Positions 11,596 through 28,454 are shown, numbered from the stretch's first letter. The stretch is 57,310 bases of DNA from Paraphysoderma sedebokerense (GCA_025602915.1 JAHLJZ010000123.1:1-57310); one strand, 5' to 3'. Made by a program: numbers and translations. The notes: generated by a model not told the origin, from the letters alone.

Positions 11596-11956
11596 CAATA
11601 AATGAACCACCCTTACCTCCAATGACGACGAGATTCCAGACCGCACTATTCTCCTGTTATGAATAGAATGATGATTCAAACAAACAATGATGATGTGGTC
11701 GTTAAATAGTGGCAGGAAATGATACAAAATCATCACTCCAGGGCCAGGAATAGCGAATTGCCGATCAGTCGCGTTCCCTCTCTGCTCTGCAGGATTTTCA
11801 GTCTCTCCGCTGATTATATCACTCCGCTCAACTTTTCAGAGAATCACACTCGTCTATATAGATTTATATCTAATCGTCTTCAACAGCAGCTTTCTGATCC
11901 AGTCATCTTCATCATCTTCGTGCTATTTGAAACGATACACACTATGTCAGTGAATA
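11596..11956 (+). repeat. 361-bp perfect direct repeat, copy B (in front of the broken CK1 copy)
   Basis: Identical to 2237-2597, including the TATA-like box (11855-11861) and the first 13 nt of the coding sequence. Here it drives, if anything, only a broken copy. Confidence 0.92.
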
Positions 11957-12990
11957 CAAGTCCCGAAAATCGTCCGTTCATTACAAAGTCATGGAACAAA
12001 TCGGAGAAGGTGGATGTGGTATTGTATTCCTCGGCAATGCTTAATAAACAATGCTCTGGTTGCTATCAAATTCCAGAGTAATCGGGAAGTCTATGGTGTG
12101 GATTTGCTCAAAAGTGGGTACCAAAACTATCGATTGTTGATGGACAAAAGTAAACTCTCTTTCTTATCTGGGTTGGAATCAGAATTAGAAGGAGAAGAAT
12201 CGGAAGACAATGACACACCCAGACTGATATTCATATAAGAAAGAGAGCTTACTTTTATCTACCAACTTTCGATAGTTTTGAAACTCATTTTTGAGTAAAT
12301 CTACGCCATAGACCTCACGCTTACTCTGGAATTTGATTGCTACCGGAGCATTATTTATCAAGCTGATTCAAGCATTTGCCGAGGTACACGGTTCCACATC
12401 CACCTTCCCCGATTTGGAAACAAATCCACACCATAGACCTCTCGATTAATTTGCTCAAAAATGAGTCCAAAGCTATCGAAAATTGTTGGACAAAATTAAG
12501 CTCTATTCCTTATGTGAATACAGAATATCATTCTGGGTGTGTCATTTTCTCTTTAACTACCAATTCTTGCCGATCCTTGCGAAATCGGTGCGGCGGAAAG
12601 GGAAAGAAGTGAGTCTGACCGAGTGAAGATACTTATGATACTCTTTCTTCTTTGTCTTGTACGATCAAGGATTCGAGCATGTCTCACTCCTCACCTACAG
12701 CCAGCGTAAGAAATGCAAAGCATCTGCCTGTCAAGTTTTTATCTCCATCAACATTTTGCGGCGAAAAAATTCTAAATAGAAACCTGTCGTTAATCAATTT
12801 TAATATTCTCCCCAGAAATTATTTGTTAATTAGTGTTATACTACTGGTGCTAGCCAGTCGAACAGAACAAAGATTGAAACGTCGGTTACGTTGACCCCGA
12901 TGTAATGCATATGTATAAGCTAGTTTAAGTTACTTTGATACTGTTTCAGTGACTTCAAGCTTCGTACAGAGTGTGCTTTTACATGCGGTA
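11944..12990 (+). pseudogene. broken and rearranged copy of the CK1-like gene
   Basis: It starts with the same ATG and first codons as the intact gene, then diverges. The glycine loop is still readable (IGEGGCGIVFLGN), followed by a frame break and VAIKFQS in another frame. From about 12166 the order is scrambled: inverted and direct pieces of exon 1 alternate up to about 12560. The part from about 12570 to 12990 matches the last intron, last exon and 3' flank of the intact gene (5120-5555). The catalytic loop, DFG region and repeat tail are missing. It cannot make a kinase. The intact 5' region suggests it could still be transcribed (inference). Confidence 0.85.
11992..12418. repeat. long imperfect inverted repeat built from CK1 exon 1
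   Basis: Arm 1 (about 11992-12165) and arm 2 (about 12238-12418) are both CK1 exon-1 sequence in opposite orientation, about 80 percent matched by eye. A 75-nt loop separates them. A partial third piece (about 12444-12507) is again in direct orientation, and the reverse complement of the loop recurs at about 12514-12550. A transcript from the preserved upstream promoter would fold into a hairpin with a stem of roughly 170 bp. Confidence 0.8.
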
Positions 12991-13995
12991 AATTGTAAAT
13001 AGATGTTCTGCTTTGCACAGCATCGCTTAGTTAAGCGTTACAATGATTCCAATGTGCCTTGAATCAGCGGATTCCCATTTTTTGCATCCATTTAATGTCG
13101 ATATATGATAATGGCATGGAATGTAATATGTACTGGTAATGGCCACACAACTCACAAGTGACCATTTGATTGATAATTGTCGCGTACTGAACGATTTTCA
13201 GTCAATTGCTGATATTGAGAATCACGATTGTCTCAGTTTATTGGCCATAGAGATCAAAATTTGCAGATGTTTTTTGATAATCGCACTGTCAGTTGTTCTA
13301 ACTTCACCATGGTCGCATGGAAGGAAATCAAGTATATTTGCTTCCTTAATTTAGGCCGGAACTCATTACAAAATCCGTCCCAGTCCCCGGAGGTCAGGGA
13401 ATACGGAATGGTCAATGTAGATCTGGATGAAAGCGTCAATCACTTCAACAACACACCGATACACCGAAAGCTCCACCGGATGAACTGCTGAGAAACCATA
13501 ACCACAGGCTGATTTTTTTTTTTTTCATCTAGGCAGCTGTAGCTTTCAGGTTTCCACAGTTCACACAAACACATCAGAGCTGCTTTGAATTTGAAATTTG
13601 ATAGCTACGGTGTACTTTTGAAGCGTTTAACACATTCATGCACTCTTCTGAATTTACGAAGGTGGATTGAATCGTTTTGGGAGAAAGGAGATTGACAATA
13701 AAAATGAAGGAGGAAAGAAGCACGTGCGGCACGTGACTTTTGTTGAATTAACACGTGACCTCACGATGAGGGAACTCATTTCAAATCCACTGTCGAATCC
13801 GCATCATTCTGTTGCCATTCCTTCTACGTCTTGTAGTTTGCTTTTTTGTGTCACTGATAAAAGTGTCACTGGCCCTTGTTTATCTCCACCGAATCCTCTC
13901 ACCCTTACAGAACTTTCGCCCCTCGTCGACACACCCGACTTTATTGTTCAGTTTTTGTTTGTTTACGGTTTTTGAAGAATCCGACTATTTTCGAT
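12991..13995. other. intergenic region and USP7 promoter
   Basis: No gene is supported. Two short overlapping open frames at 13139-13491 have no recognisable features. A run of T at about 13509-13525 and a cluster of E-boxes at 13721-13757 precede the USP7 start. Confidence 0.45.
13721..13757. promoter_or_regulatory. cluster of three CACGTG E-boxes upstream of USP7
   Basis: CACGTG occurs at 13721-13726, 13730-13735 and 13752-13757, that is three palindromes in 37 bp, about 240-275 bp before the USP7 ATG. CACGTG is the site of class-B bHLH factors such as fungal Cbf1/CpcA-type and Myc/USF-type proteins. A bHLH gene with a suitable basic region lies at 54296-55186. Confidence 0.6.
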
Positions 13996-19271
<5,276 letters not shown>

Positions 19272-19802
19272 TTTGGTTTCTTCCCCTTTGTACTTCATTG
19301 GTTTCTTCTCTCTTTCGATTAGTTTGCTTGTCGCCTTAAATTCAAACTCGTGGTTTGCAAAATGCTTAATTCGATGAAAATTGTTTTAAAGATAAACGCC
19401 TTTTCAAGAAAGCCGTAGGCGAGTGTGATATGCGGTCAGCGTGAATTTGTAGATTGATGTTCAAACATTGCATAGATCAGAGTAAAAAATGAAAGATTTG
19501 ATGGCAGAATGCGTGTGATTGTATGATTATTACATTACTTTGAAAGAATAAAATGGTTTCGCAATCGTACTGGCACATTGCATTAATTGATTTTAAAGAG
19601 ATTTTAATTCAAATTTGAGGGTCTTAGACTCTTAGGCCTCTTTCCTCGTCATTTCACCAATGTAATGGTAACGACCGGCAAAGCGCAAGTGTTTTCGCAT
19701 TCATTCATCGTGTAGAAGTTTTCAATTTTTCAATGGATGTCTGGTCCGCCGTACCAAGAATTCAGAATTGGAAACCGTAATTTATTACCACGGGCTTGCA
19801 TT
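19272..19802. other. convergent 3' intergenic region (USP7 / DUF2039)
   Basis: Holds the two facing 3' ends. AATAAA-like signals are visible (AGAATAAAATGG at about 19545-19556). No gene seen. Confidence 0.5.
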
Positions 19803-20714
19803 CTACCTCCCTGAAACTTCCAAAGTGCTTATCCTCTCGTTCATATCCTTCTCGTCCTCTTCTTCCGCTTCCTCATCTGCACTCTCTCCCTCTTCGTCGC
19901 TGAAATCATCGAAGTCAGAGAAATCATCGTCATCATCAGGTTGCGCCAGAATTTTAAGCTTGTCTTCTTCCGTCAATAATCCCTTCTCTTGTTTCCTTAA
20001 TACCGATCTCCTTTGCCTTTCAGTTAATGTCTTCAATTTTGCTTCAAACAGTTGTTGCTGTCTGTTCAGTTCCGCTGGGGTCATGACATTTCTGAATTGA
20101 ATGAAAGTAGTGTCAATGATTTTAATAACTTGTTTCAAGAAGGTATAAAATGAAAGAAAGGAAGCAAGATTGTATAACTTACTCTTCTACTATTTCGGCA
20201 GACTGCTGGCATTTTGCACAAACATTTTTCTTGGTGGCGCAGGGATTACAGAGGACATGGTAAGCATCTTTGACTGTCTTTTGTTCACATCCGACACTTT
20301 AATTTGAACATGAAGCAAAATAGATTCAAAAGAATTTGAAATCAAGATAGAAGTCAGCAAAGTCAGAGGATATATTGTGATAAGATTTAATAATCGTATA
20401 TTTATCAATCTATTACCATTTTTTCGGAGTCGTCAATGACTTGTACTTTCGAAATCGTTTCCTCCATTCTCTATGAGATTATTATTCCATGTCGTCAATT
20501 GATTGCGAAAGTGTATAGAGTTAATATCAAAACCAAATATATAATTGAAGACCGATTATTCTTACATTACTTCATAACATCTGTGGCAAAGACCTTGCAC
20601 GGGCAAAGCAAGAATCTTCTTGGTTAACTTTGAATTCCTATTGTGCTTGTACGCAGTCACATTTTTATACTTTTGGCCTTGCTTCTTGGAACCTGTACTA
20701 ACTCTACCGGACAT
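19803..20714 (-). CDS. DUF2039 zinc-binding protein (C9orf85-like)
   Basis: Four exons (20566-20714, 20417-20470, 20183-20296, 19803-20091, read right to left) close in phase to 201 residues. The order of motifs matches the DUF2039 family: basic N-terminus with KKQGQKYKNVTAYKHNRN, then CHRC, EVIEWRKRFRKYK, PKKCVGCEQKTVKDAYHVLC, NPC and CAKC. The four CxxC pairs can bind two zinc ions. The C-terminal half is a charged helix followed by an acidic tail of Asp, Glu and Ser (FSDFDDFSDEEGE). The family is widespread in eukaryotes but its function is poorly known; I propose none. It shares a 196-bp promoter with IMP4, which may point to joint control with ribosome biogenesis (inference). Confidence 0.93.
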
Positions 20715-20910
20715 GATGATGGCAATCAAATAATTTGGGGAATTGAATTCGAGTTTGAATAGTTGTAGAAGAGCAGATGAATTAGGGAACAAGGTCGGCT
20801 TTGAACTGAGTAATCACTAGTAGCAACGGTCACGTGGAGTAAGTAATCTACATCCTGGTTTGGTAAAGCCAGAAAGTAGTCCATAATCGTTACTTCTCAC
20901 ATTCTGCAAC
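20715..20910. promoter_or_regulatory. divergent promoter of DUF2039 and IMP4 with an E-box
   Basis: Only 196 bp separate the two start codons. A CACGTG lies at 20831-20836 inside GGTCACGTGGAG, 75-80 bp before the IMP4 ATG. Confidence 0.6.
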
Positions 20911-22274
20911 ATGATTCGAAGACAAACCCGATTACGAAAAGAGTACCTCTACCGTAAGGCATTGGAAGCAAAAGATCGATCGATCTTTGAAAAGAAACGG
21001 CAATTAAAAGATGCTCTTGAATGTACGAAACATTGCAGGAATTCTCTATACCTTAGAAATCTTTGACTCACTTTGTTTAATTTCATTTGTTTTCACTAGC
21101 TGGCAAGAAACTCCCTACAGAATTGAGAAATGTTTCTGAAGGTTTACGTAAAGACTTGATGTATGACGATGGTCAAACTGGTACGTGGCCATCATATTCA
21201 TTGATAATTAGTGGTTTTGCCCCGTCGACAATGGGTTAATAATTTATGAAATTTGGATGATACAGCCCCTTCGACACATATCGATGACGAATACGCCAGA
21301 GCCGGAGAAGTAGATCCCAAAATATTAATCACAACATCAAGAGATCCTAGCAGTCGATTGCTTCAATTTACCAAAGTGAGTAGGAATTAGTTCAGTCAAT
21401 TCTAAGAATGAATGACTCATGGGTTTACCTGCTTTACAGGAAATGCGACTTGTATTTCCAAATTCCCAACGAATAAATCGTGGTAGTTATGTTATGAAAG
21501 AACTCATAGAAGCTTGTAAAGCCAACGATGTCACAGATTTGATCATTTTACATGAACACAGAGGTCAACCTGGTATGTTGTTCTTTATCCACGGATAAAT
21601 CTGTCCGTTAACATAACTCACTTTGTTATGCTAGACGGCATGGTTGTCTGCCACTTACCGTACGGTCCAACTGCATATTTCACACTGCACAACGTCGTAA
21701 TGCGCCATGATATTGAGGATAGGGGCACAGTATCGGAAGCTTATCCTCATCTGATATTAAATAATTTCAATACCAAACTCGGAGAAAGGGTACATTCTGT
21801 TTATCTCGTTTCATAATAATGTTGAAATATTCATGATTTTCTTGCAGATCCAAAGTGTATTGAAATACTTGTTTCCGGTACCAAAAGAGGACAGCAAACG
21901 CATCATGACATTTGCAAATGACAATGATTTTATTTCATTCAGGTTAGTTGTTTCTGTAACTCCCAGATTTTCGAGCAAAAAGGATTATAGCACTGACAAA
22001 TATTGAAAATAAGACATCACGTATTTTACCAAACTTCACCTAAAAATGTTGAACTAATGGAAGTTGGACCTCGATTCGAAATGCGACGTAAGTTGAAACT
22101 CAAATATCTCATCCACATGTTATCTTCAAAAGTCACCACACCATAACACCCAATTAACCTTTCACTTCTCCAGCTTACGAAATCAAATTAGGTACAGCAG
22201 ATATGACAGATGCAGATGTTGAATGGGCTCTTCGACCGTACCATCGTACATCTAAAAAACGAGAACTTTTGTAA
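20911..22274 (+). CDS. IMP4: U3 small nucleolar ribonucleoprotein IMP4 (Brix domain)
   Basis: Eight exons (20911-21022, 21100-21180, 21266-21375, 21440-21572, 21635-21789, 21848-21942, 22014-22087, 22174-22274) close in phase to 286 residues; yeast Imp4 has 290. The start [19 protein letters not shown] and the following basic coiled segment are the family hallmark. The Brix domain runs from about residue 82 ([12 protein letters not shown]) through [37 protein letters not shown], and [19 protein letters not shown], to [19 protein letters not shown] near the end. Imp4 binds U3 snoRNA with Imp3 and Mpp10 in the small-subunit processome in the nucleolus, helping early 18S pre-rRNA cleavages. The start is set by the first ATG and the conserved N-terminus. 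Confidence 0.97.
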
Positions 22275-22731
22275 TATAGCAGAACTTTTTAATAATTATG
22301 TAAAACTGAGATTTAAAAAATTAAAGTGTCACAATTACAAAATAAACGATTAAAATTTTATATGCATTTATTAAATGACGTGTTCTTAATTGCATAACAG
22401 TGATTGATGGATGTGTGTGGTTTTTTAACTACTTTCAAAAATGATATTCATATCCAAAAATACCATCGCAACTCTCAAAATCATATTTATAATTCTAATA
22501 TATCATCAGTTGTGTTTTTTAGGTACTATGATATAACTTTAAACTACTCAACTCGACTTGACGTTAAAGTAGCGGTGAAATGATAACACTTTATAAATTC
22601 GCGAACTCAAAAGGATATTCTAACCCAAGTATAATACACTCATCAACCCCCACACAAGGTATATTTTATATTCTATCCGAGACACACCCTAAATCTTTAC
22701 AAACATCTACAATCTACCGTACTCCCAACAT
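22275..22731. other. convergent 3' intergenic region
   Basis: AT-rich 3' flanks of IMP4 and the small membrane protein gene. AAAATAAACG at about 22339-22348 is a possible poly(A) signal. The stretch 22640-22795 is a C- and A-rich, G-poor tract. No gene seen. Confidence 0.5.
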
Positions 22732-23311
22732 CTACTTTTTTCCCACCTCAATATCACTTTCCCCCCTCCCACCATCACCTTCACATCTACACATTCCAAT
22801 GAAATAACACAAACTCACAATAAACATACACTGTGACCCTACGATTGTTAAAAAATGGGTAAACCCGAAAACAGAGGAGGCCAACGTAACCAGGAATTTT
22901 AAAAAGGTTGGTACATTAGGGAAACAGTATTCGATGAGTAATATTATGATGGATGTGGTTAGGGATAGGATTCCACCGAGGGGGAAGGTTTTGTATAATT
23001 CGGGGAAACTATGAACAATTAACATTACATTCATTATTCATTATTCATGATCAATTGAAACGTACGTAAAAATTAAAAGTTAAACCAGAAGAGAAACAAA
23101 AAAAAAAAGTTAGTATCATGAATTACGGGATAAAATAAACTGTACAAAATTGTTAAATCATTGAAATAAAATGGAAGACTTACAATGTTTGTAACAATTT
23201 TATCGACGGATCAGGATTATACGCTAACACCATCACCGCCCCATTCATCATTAACAGTGCAGCCGGAATAGCCATGGTATGTGCTACCATTGTGTACGAT
23301 ACTTTTCCCAT
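22732..23311 (-). CDS. small four-helix membrane protein (possibly DUF7727-like)
   Basis: Two exons (23184-23311 and 22732-23008, read right to left) joined by a 175-nt intron close in phase to 134 residues. The protein starts MGKVSYTMVAHTMAIP. Four hydrophobic segments are visible: about 8-32, 52-73 (GGILSLTTSIIILLIEY), 80-100 and 104-119. A short hydrophilic, Gly/Glu-rich C-terminal tail follows. Start, size and helix spacing recall fungal DUF7727-type membrane proteins, but I am working from memory of the family and the match is weak. The last 15-18 codons are low complexity, so a further 3' intron is not excluded. No function assigned. Confidence 0.65.
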
Positions 23312-23785
23312 TTTCTTTTTCCTTCTCCTTTCACCTTTTTGATTCGTAAACCGTTACGTAAGAATATCGAAATACGTGAGGTGAAGTACAGAGGCCAAAA
23401 CTGGTTTATATAGTCGATAAAATCGGGTTAATTTGTATTTATATAATTTCATTGATTTAGTCTACAACAATAGATTGACTGAAAAACGGTCAGTCTGGTA
23501 CAAGAAACGGACTCAAGAACAAAATACTGTAATTCTTCAGAGTAGTGATTGGTTCCAGAATTTAGTATGCAAAAATTGTAGTAGCGGTATTGGGTAATTG
23601 AATTGAATGTCACACGGACTGAAGAGGACGGACGTGACTGGGTTGACACGTATTGCAATTATTGGCTTTTAAGTTCGTGATTGGTGAGAGAATTAGATGG
23701 GTGAATGAAGGAGTTTGAGTATATCGCCCGCCTAGTGTTACAGGATACTACGTTGTGAGGTAATTTGGGATAATTTGTACAATAG

Positions 23786-24112
23786 TCGACACAAAAAGAA
23801 TTTCGGTAATTCCATTCGCAGCGAAGAATCAATCGGATATGCAAATATTGAAAATGCGCACATGATACTTATTTTTGTCTTAGATTCGATGAACTTCATC
23901 AAAGTTAAAGGGCAGGTTAACGGTAACTCGTAAAATGGTCGACACAAAAAATATTGATAATTCTCGGTCATTCCAATTGTTACAGTGAAATCGGATAAGC
24001 AAATGTTGGAATGTGTATATAATTACCAATGATATTCTTGTCTTGATTCGATGAACTTCATCAAAGTTAACAATGCTGTTAACGGTAACTTGTACAATAG
24101 TCGACACAAAAA
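23786..24112. repeat. short-unit tandem repeat (about 153-162 bp)
   Basis: Two diverged units start at TCGACACAAAAA (23786, 23939), and the next starts at 24101. Shared landmarks are GATTCGATGAACTTCATCAA, then GTTAACGGTAACT, then the CGGTCATTCCAAT-like stretch. This seems to be the ancestral unit from which the longer 348-bp unit grew. Confidence 0.8.
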
Positions 24113-25120
24113 ACCTTTGGTAATTCGCGGTCATTCCAATCGCAGTGAAGAGTCAGAGACTACAGCATCAAATAAGCAAAATATCAAAAAGTATACATAA
24201 TATTCATTCTCATCTCAAATTCAATAACCACTCAGCAAAGTACATCAACAGCGAATAATTTGTATAAACTATATAACACAAAAGCCACAAAAGCAAATAA
24301 ACAGGTTTAGATAGTACCAGATAACGCAATGAATACTAGAGGTTACAATATTGAACGGAAGAAAAAAATGAAGATTGTACTCTTTTGCGAAATTGAAAAA
24401 CGGTTATAGCTGCTGCGTTGTGATATAGTTTGGGGTGATAAGTACAATAGTCAACACAAAACCTTTGGTAATTCGCGGTCATTCCAATCGCAGTGAAGAG
24501 TCAGAGACTACAGCATCAAATAAGCAAAATATCAAAAAGTATACATAATATTCATTCTCATCTCAAATTCAATAACCACTCAGCAAAGTACATCAACAGC
24601 GAATAATTTGTATAAACTATATAACACAAAAGCCACAAAAGCAAATAAACAGGTTTAGATAGTACCAGATAACGCAATGAATACTAGAGGTTACAATATT
24701 GAACGGAAGAAAAAAATGAAGATTGTACTCTTTTGCGAAATTGAAAAACGGTTATAGCTGCTGCGTTGTGATATAGTTTGGGGTGATAAGTACAATAGTC
24801 AACACAAAACCTTTGGTAATTCTCAGACATTCCAATGGGTGCAGTGAAGAATCACAGGCTACAGCATCAAATAAGCAAAATATCAAAAAGTATACATAAT
24901 ATTTATTCTCATCTCAAATTCAATAACCACTCAGCAAAGTTAACATCAACAGCAAATAATTTTATAAAAGTATATATATAACACAAAAGCAATAAACAGG
25001 TTTAGATAGTAACAGATAGAGAGATAATGAGTGACTAGAGATTACAATATTACTAAACGGACGAAAAAGAAAAATAATTGTCACTCTTTTGCAAAAATTG
25101 AAAAGAAGGTGATGATAATT
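24113..25120. repeat. 348-bp tandem repeat, two identical units plus one diverged
   Basis: Unit 1 (24113-24460) and unit 2 (24461-24808) read as identical. Unit 3 (from 24809 to about 25120) has clear substitutions and small gaps. The first two units were therefore copied recently, while the third is older. Confidence 0.92.
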
Positions 25121-25231
25121 GTTAAATTTTATTTGCTAGGTTTGATTTTAATTTAAGTTTGTCGGTTGTTCTTGGTTTCGCTTAAAGGAATGTTAATGGA
25201 TGAATTTTGATGTTCGATTGACGATGTTTAA

Positions 25232-27649
25232 CTAGTCCTCTCCAACGGCGGTCTCTGGGGTCTCTGTCCCGTGAGGAGAACCTTGATTGTCCCCGTTTTG
25301 TTGAGCGGCGGCATACTGGAATAAACCAAGATGCTCCAAAAACTGTTGATGAGCACGATGTACTCCCGGGTCGTCTGCGTTTCCTCCTACTGTTGACGCT
25401 TCGCCACTTGCGTTTTCCGTCGAAACTCCATTCGTGGGTGCTGAATGAGAAGTGGATGAAGCTGCGGCTGTGGAGTCGGTAACGGCGGCGGAAGTTGTAG
25501 AAGTTGGTAACATGGAGAGTAACCCTCGCATATTCATGTTCATTCCGTTCCACCAGGTACTATCTTTTTCGGATGAAGTCGTATTGATATTTTCTTTTTC
25601 ATTCGGATTTTCCGAACCCATTAAATCTTTTCGAGCAGCCATGGGGAGACCAACGGCCACATCGCCGACTTTATCCCTCAACTCTTTTAATTCTTTCTCG
25701 CTGACTTGATTAATTTCTCCTACACCTTTCCATTTCCATTCACCTAATATCCATCGACCTCGATTGACTTCTCGCTCTAGATCCGTAGAATCAGGTGTTT
25801 CGTCTATGCATTTTAGTTTTCTAAATACTTCAGGTAACGACTTCATGATACCGACTGCAGAGGGGACTTCAATCGGGTCAGTGAATGTAGGCGTCGTATT
25901 AAGATTACGTAATGTTGTGGCGTACGAAGAGAATGGATGGTTTGACGAGGGCATGGGAAGGGAAGGAAAGCTCTGGAGCATGGGGAAGGACGGTAGATAG
26001 GGTTTCGGCATTGCCGAGCCGGGTCCGTTGGGTGCTGGATTTGAGGCGTTGCCGCTGTTGTTGACTGCTGAGGCGGGCGGAAACATGCCGGGTAACATTC
26101 CCGGTAACATGCCGGGGAACCCCATACTCATGTTCATGTTATGCAGTAATTGCTGATACTGGCTTTCAAAACCTGCGGCGGCACCATCCAGATGCAATCC
26201 CATTCCCATTCTTAACCGTTTACTTGCTTCAGAATCAAAACCGTGTTCGGAATGTTCGTCAGAAAAAGATTTCCGTTTGACACCTGCTCCTCGGAATCGA
26301 TGCCATTTAGGTTCATCTGTCAGTTCATGTGCGTACTCTGGATCGATGATCCAAAGGTTGTAATTTCGTCGACCGGTAATATCTCGTTTTTTGAACGACC
26401 GATTAAGGGAGAGATTATGACGAATGGAGTTCTAAAATATCAAAGAATATCAAGGGGTTAATAAGACGAACAGATCAAACATCACCAGGTGCCTTGCCAA
26501 AAAGCCTGTGAATACTACTCACCTGCCAGTTATGCTCGCAGTGTTTATAATAACTATAATTGCTTTCAATAAAATGATAAATCTCTTGTAATGTGGCACA
26601 TCTTAACGGCTGACTATTGATGGCCTGGGCGATCAAGGTGGCATATGAAAAGGGCGGCTTGACATTTTTATAATGATCATCGCTGTAATCAATTGGATCA
26701 TGCTTCTTGGGGTCGAAATTCGGTATACCGATTTCTGGTTCATCAGGCAAATTTTCGGCGACGATGTCGTCTGCTGTTAATCGCTTCGGCTTATTGTTGT
26801 TTTGAGAATGGGTAGCGGATAATCGGGATAGTGTTCGAGGTCGAGATTTTGATTTCTTTTTAGGAGTTTCTTGGTGAATCACTTGCTTGAAAGATCGGGA
26901 AACAGGTGATTTTGAAGCCGAGTCACCAGTATCCGGCAGAATGAAGACGAACTGGATACCACCGATTTCAATCATATCACTATGAAGATGAAGCGACGGA
27001 GAGTTAGGAATAAGGATGGAATGGTTGTGACGGCAAGTGAGCAAGGTACAAACCCAGAGTTCAAGACGATAGGATCACAGGGTGGTTTGAAAGCTCTCAT
27101 ATTCACTCTCAAACCGTTTCTACCCAGAATGATCAATTCCCATTTCGAAGTATCGAAATTATACTGTAGTGTGGCATGTCTTCTACTGACGACTTTGGCA
27201 GGGCCGAAATCCAAATCAACTAGATCTTCGGGTTGTGCTTCATTGACAACTTCTGAAGACCGTCCAATCGTTACTTTGACATTGGTAATATAAAATGTCC
27301 AGTCATATCCGTAGACTTTGGCATACGCTTGAACTGGTTCGGCGACTGCGAGGTCAGAAGGGTTTGGATGGTCTTGCGAGACTTTGACAAAGCGTTGAGG
27401 TTCGACTGGATGATACTGTGTTTGACTTTCGGGAACAAAGAGGTCCTGTGAAGAATGGAAAAGTATCTGCGCTGTTAACGATTGATTCCATATACCATTT
27501 GGGTAGGATAATAGATTTCATAAACTTGATTTTGACCAACAATCTCCCAATCCAGGCGGGCAATAACAAGGGCAATATCGACCCAATGACAAAATGACAA
27601 CAAATGAGAGCTTAAACAATCAACATACATTTGAATCCTGAGCTCCCAT
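25232..27649 (-). CDS. FHA and forkhead transcription factor of the Fkh1/Fkh2 type
   Basis: Exons (right to left) 27629-27649, 27054-27445, 26523-26979 and 25232-26431 close in phase to 689 residues. FHA domain at about residues 55-150: VTIGRSSE, AKVVSRRHATLQYNF, WELIILGRNGLRVN, all the phosphothreonine-binding landmarks. Forkhead domain at about 243-330: NVKPPFSYATLIAQAI, then NSIRHNLSLNRSF (recognition helix), then wing GRRNYNLWIIDPEY. The tail is rich in Met, Pro, Gly, Asn and Ser with repeated PGMLPGMLPGMFP, ending acidic and Gln-rich. Yeast Fkh1/2 and fission yeast Fkh2/Sep1 control mitotic gene clusters and bind partners through FHA; the same role is likely here. The 7-codon first exon is inferred from phase and a GTATGT donor; an unspliced start elsewhere is possible. 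Confidence 0.93.
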
Positions 27650-28454
27650 TATTTATATCGATTCAAGATAGAGTAGAGTATATCTGTTGATATGGACATG
27701 GTGGATGGATGGTCGAAATGGAAAGATGAAAAAAAAAAAACCGAAAGAGTCCGAGAGAACGAGCGAAAGCAAAGAAAGGGAAGGGAAAGATTAGCGATGC
27801 GGCGGAAAGGGAGTACAACAAGGACCAAGAGCGTTACGATGGGGGAAGAATAGACATACCTTATCTTTGTTTACTTTTTGGGATGAATAGTTGCACTTGG
27901 AGATGTAGAGGAACGTAAACAAGGATTTCTAAACAAGGAATTGCGGGAGTGGGGGAGGGCAGGGCAATGCGGTGCGGTGGCTGGCAGGGCGGGACGGAGG
28001 GAATGTGTCTGGGGATGTGATGTGGGAATGTGTTGATGTCTGATGATGTTGTGTTGTGGATATGTGCGATATGGACGAGGGAATGGGAGTGATGATGGTG
28101 GATGAGGGAACGGAAGGGAATCCCACTGCGACTCAGAGAGGGAATGAGGGACACTGATTGCATTCCATTTATTACTTTATTCTATTTCCATCCACTAAGC
28201 AAACAACACTACCATCTACATTGACTGCTATCGCATCCACATATCCACAGCACACCACATTGATAGTCACTCTGTTTATCTCCTTCGTATATCTCTTATC
28301 ATTCTCAGTTCCATCTTCCATTCATTTCCCTCTTCTGGCGACTGGAATCAAAAAAGGGGCGCCGATCTAGCCATGTGGCAGTCACGTGTAAACAATATGG
28401 CTATTGTGGCAGTCACGTGCACGCAATATTACCCCAAACAGCGCCATGCGGCAA
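27650..28454. promoter_or_regulatory. upstream region of the forkhead gene with a pyrimidine tract
   Basis: Read on the minus strand, 27712-27800 is a long pyrimidine-rich tract just before the forkhead start, a common feature of fungal core promoters. Further upstream are three E-box repeats (28373-28461). No gene is supported on either strand; open frames here are low complexity. Confidence 0.5.

Larger units (their letters stand above)
23312..25231. other. intergenic region dominated by nested tandem repeats
   Basis: The region separates the start of the small membrane protein gene from the 3' end of the forkhead gene. Bases 23312-23780 are unremarkable. Bases 23786-25120 are tandem repeats, listed below. 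The open frames in it are by-products of the repeat. Confidence 0.7.

Noticed and set aside
12240-12420. Terminal inverted repeat of a DNA transposon
   Set aside because: Both arms are CK1 exon-1 sequence in opposite orientation, so this is a rearranged gene copy, not a transposon end.
13139-13491. Two overlapping frames of 71 and 87 codons
   Set aside because: No motif, overlapping frames on the same strand and no splice partner.
25452-26000. Plus-strand frames over the forkhead gene
   Set aside because: Antisense shadows of the long forkhead exon 4.
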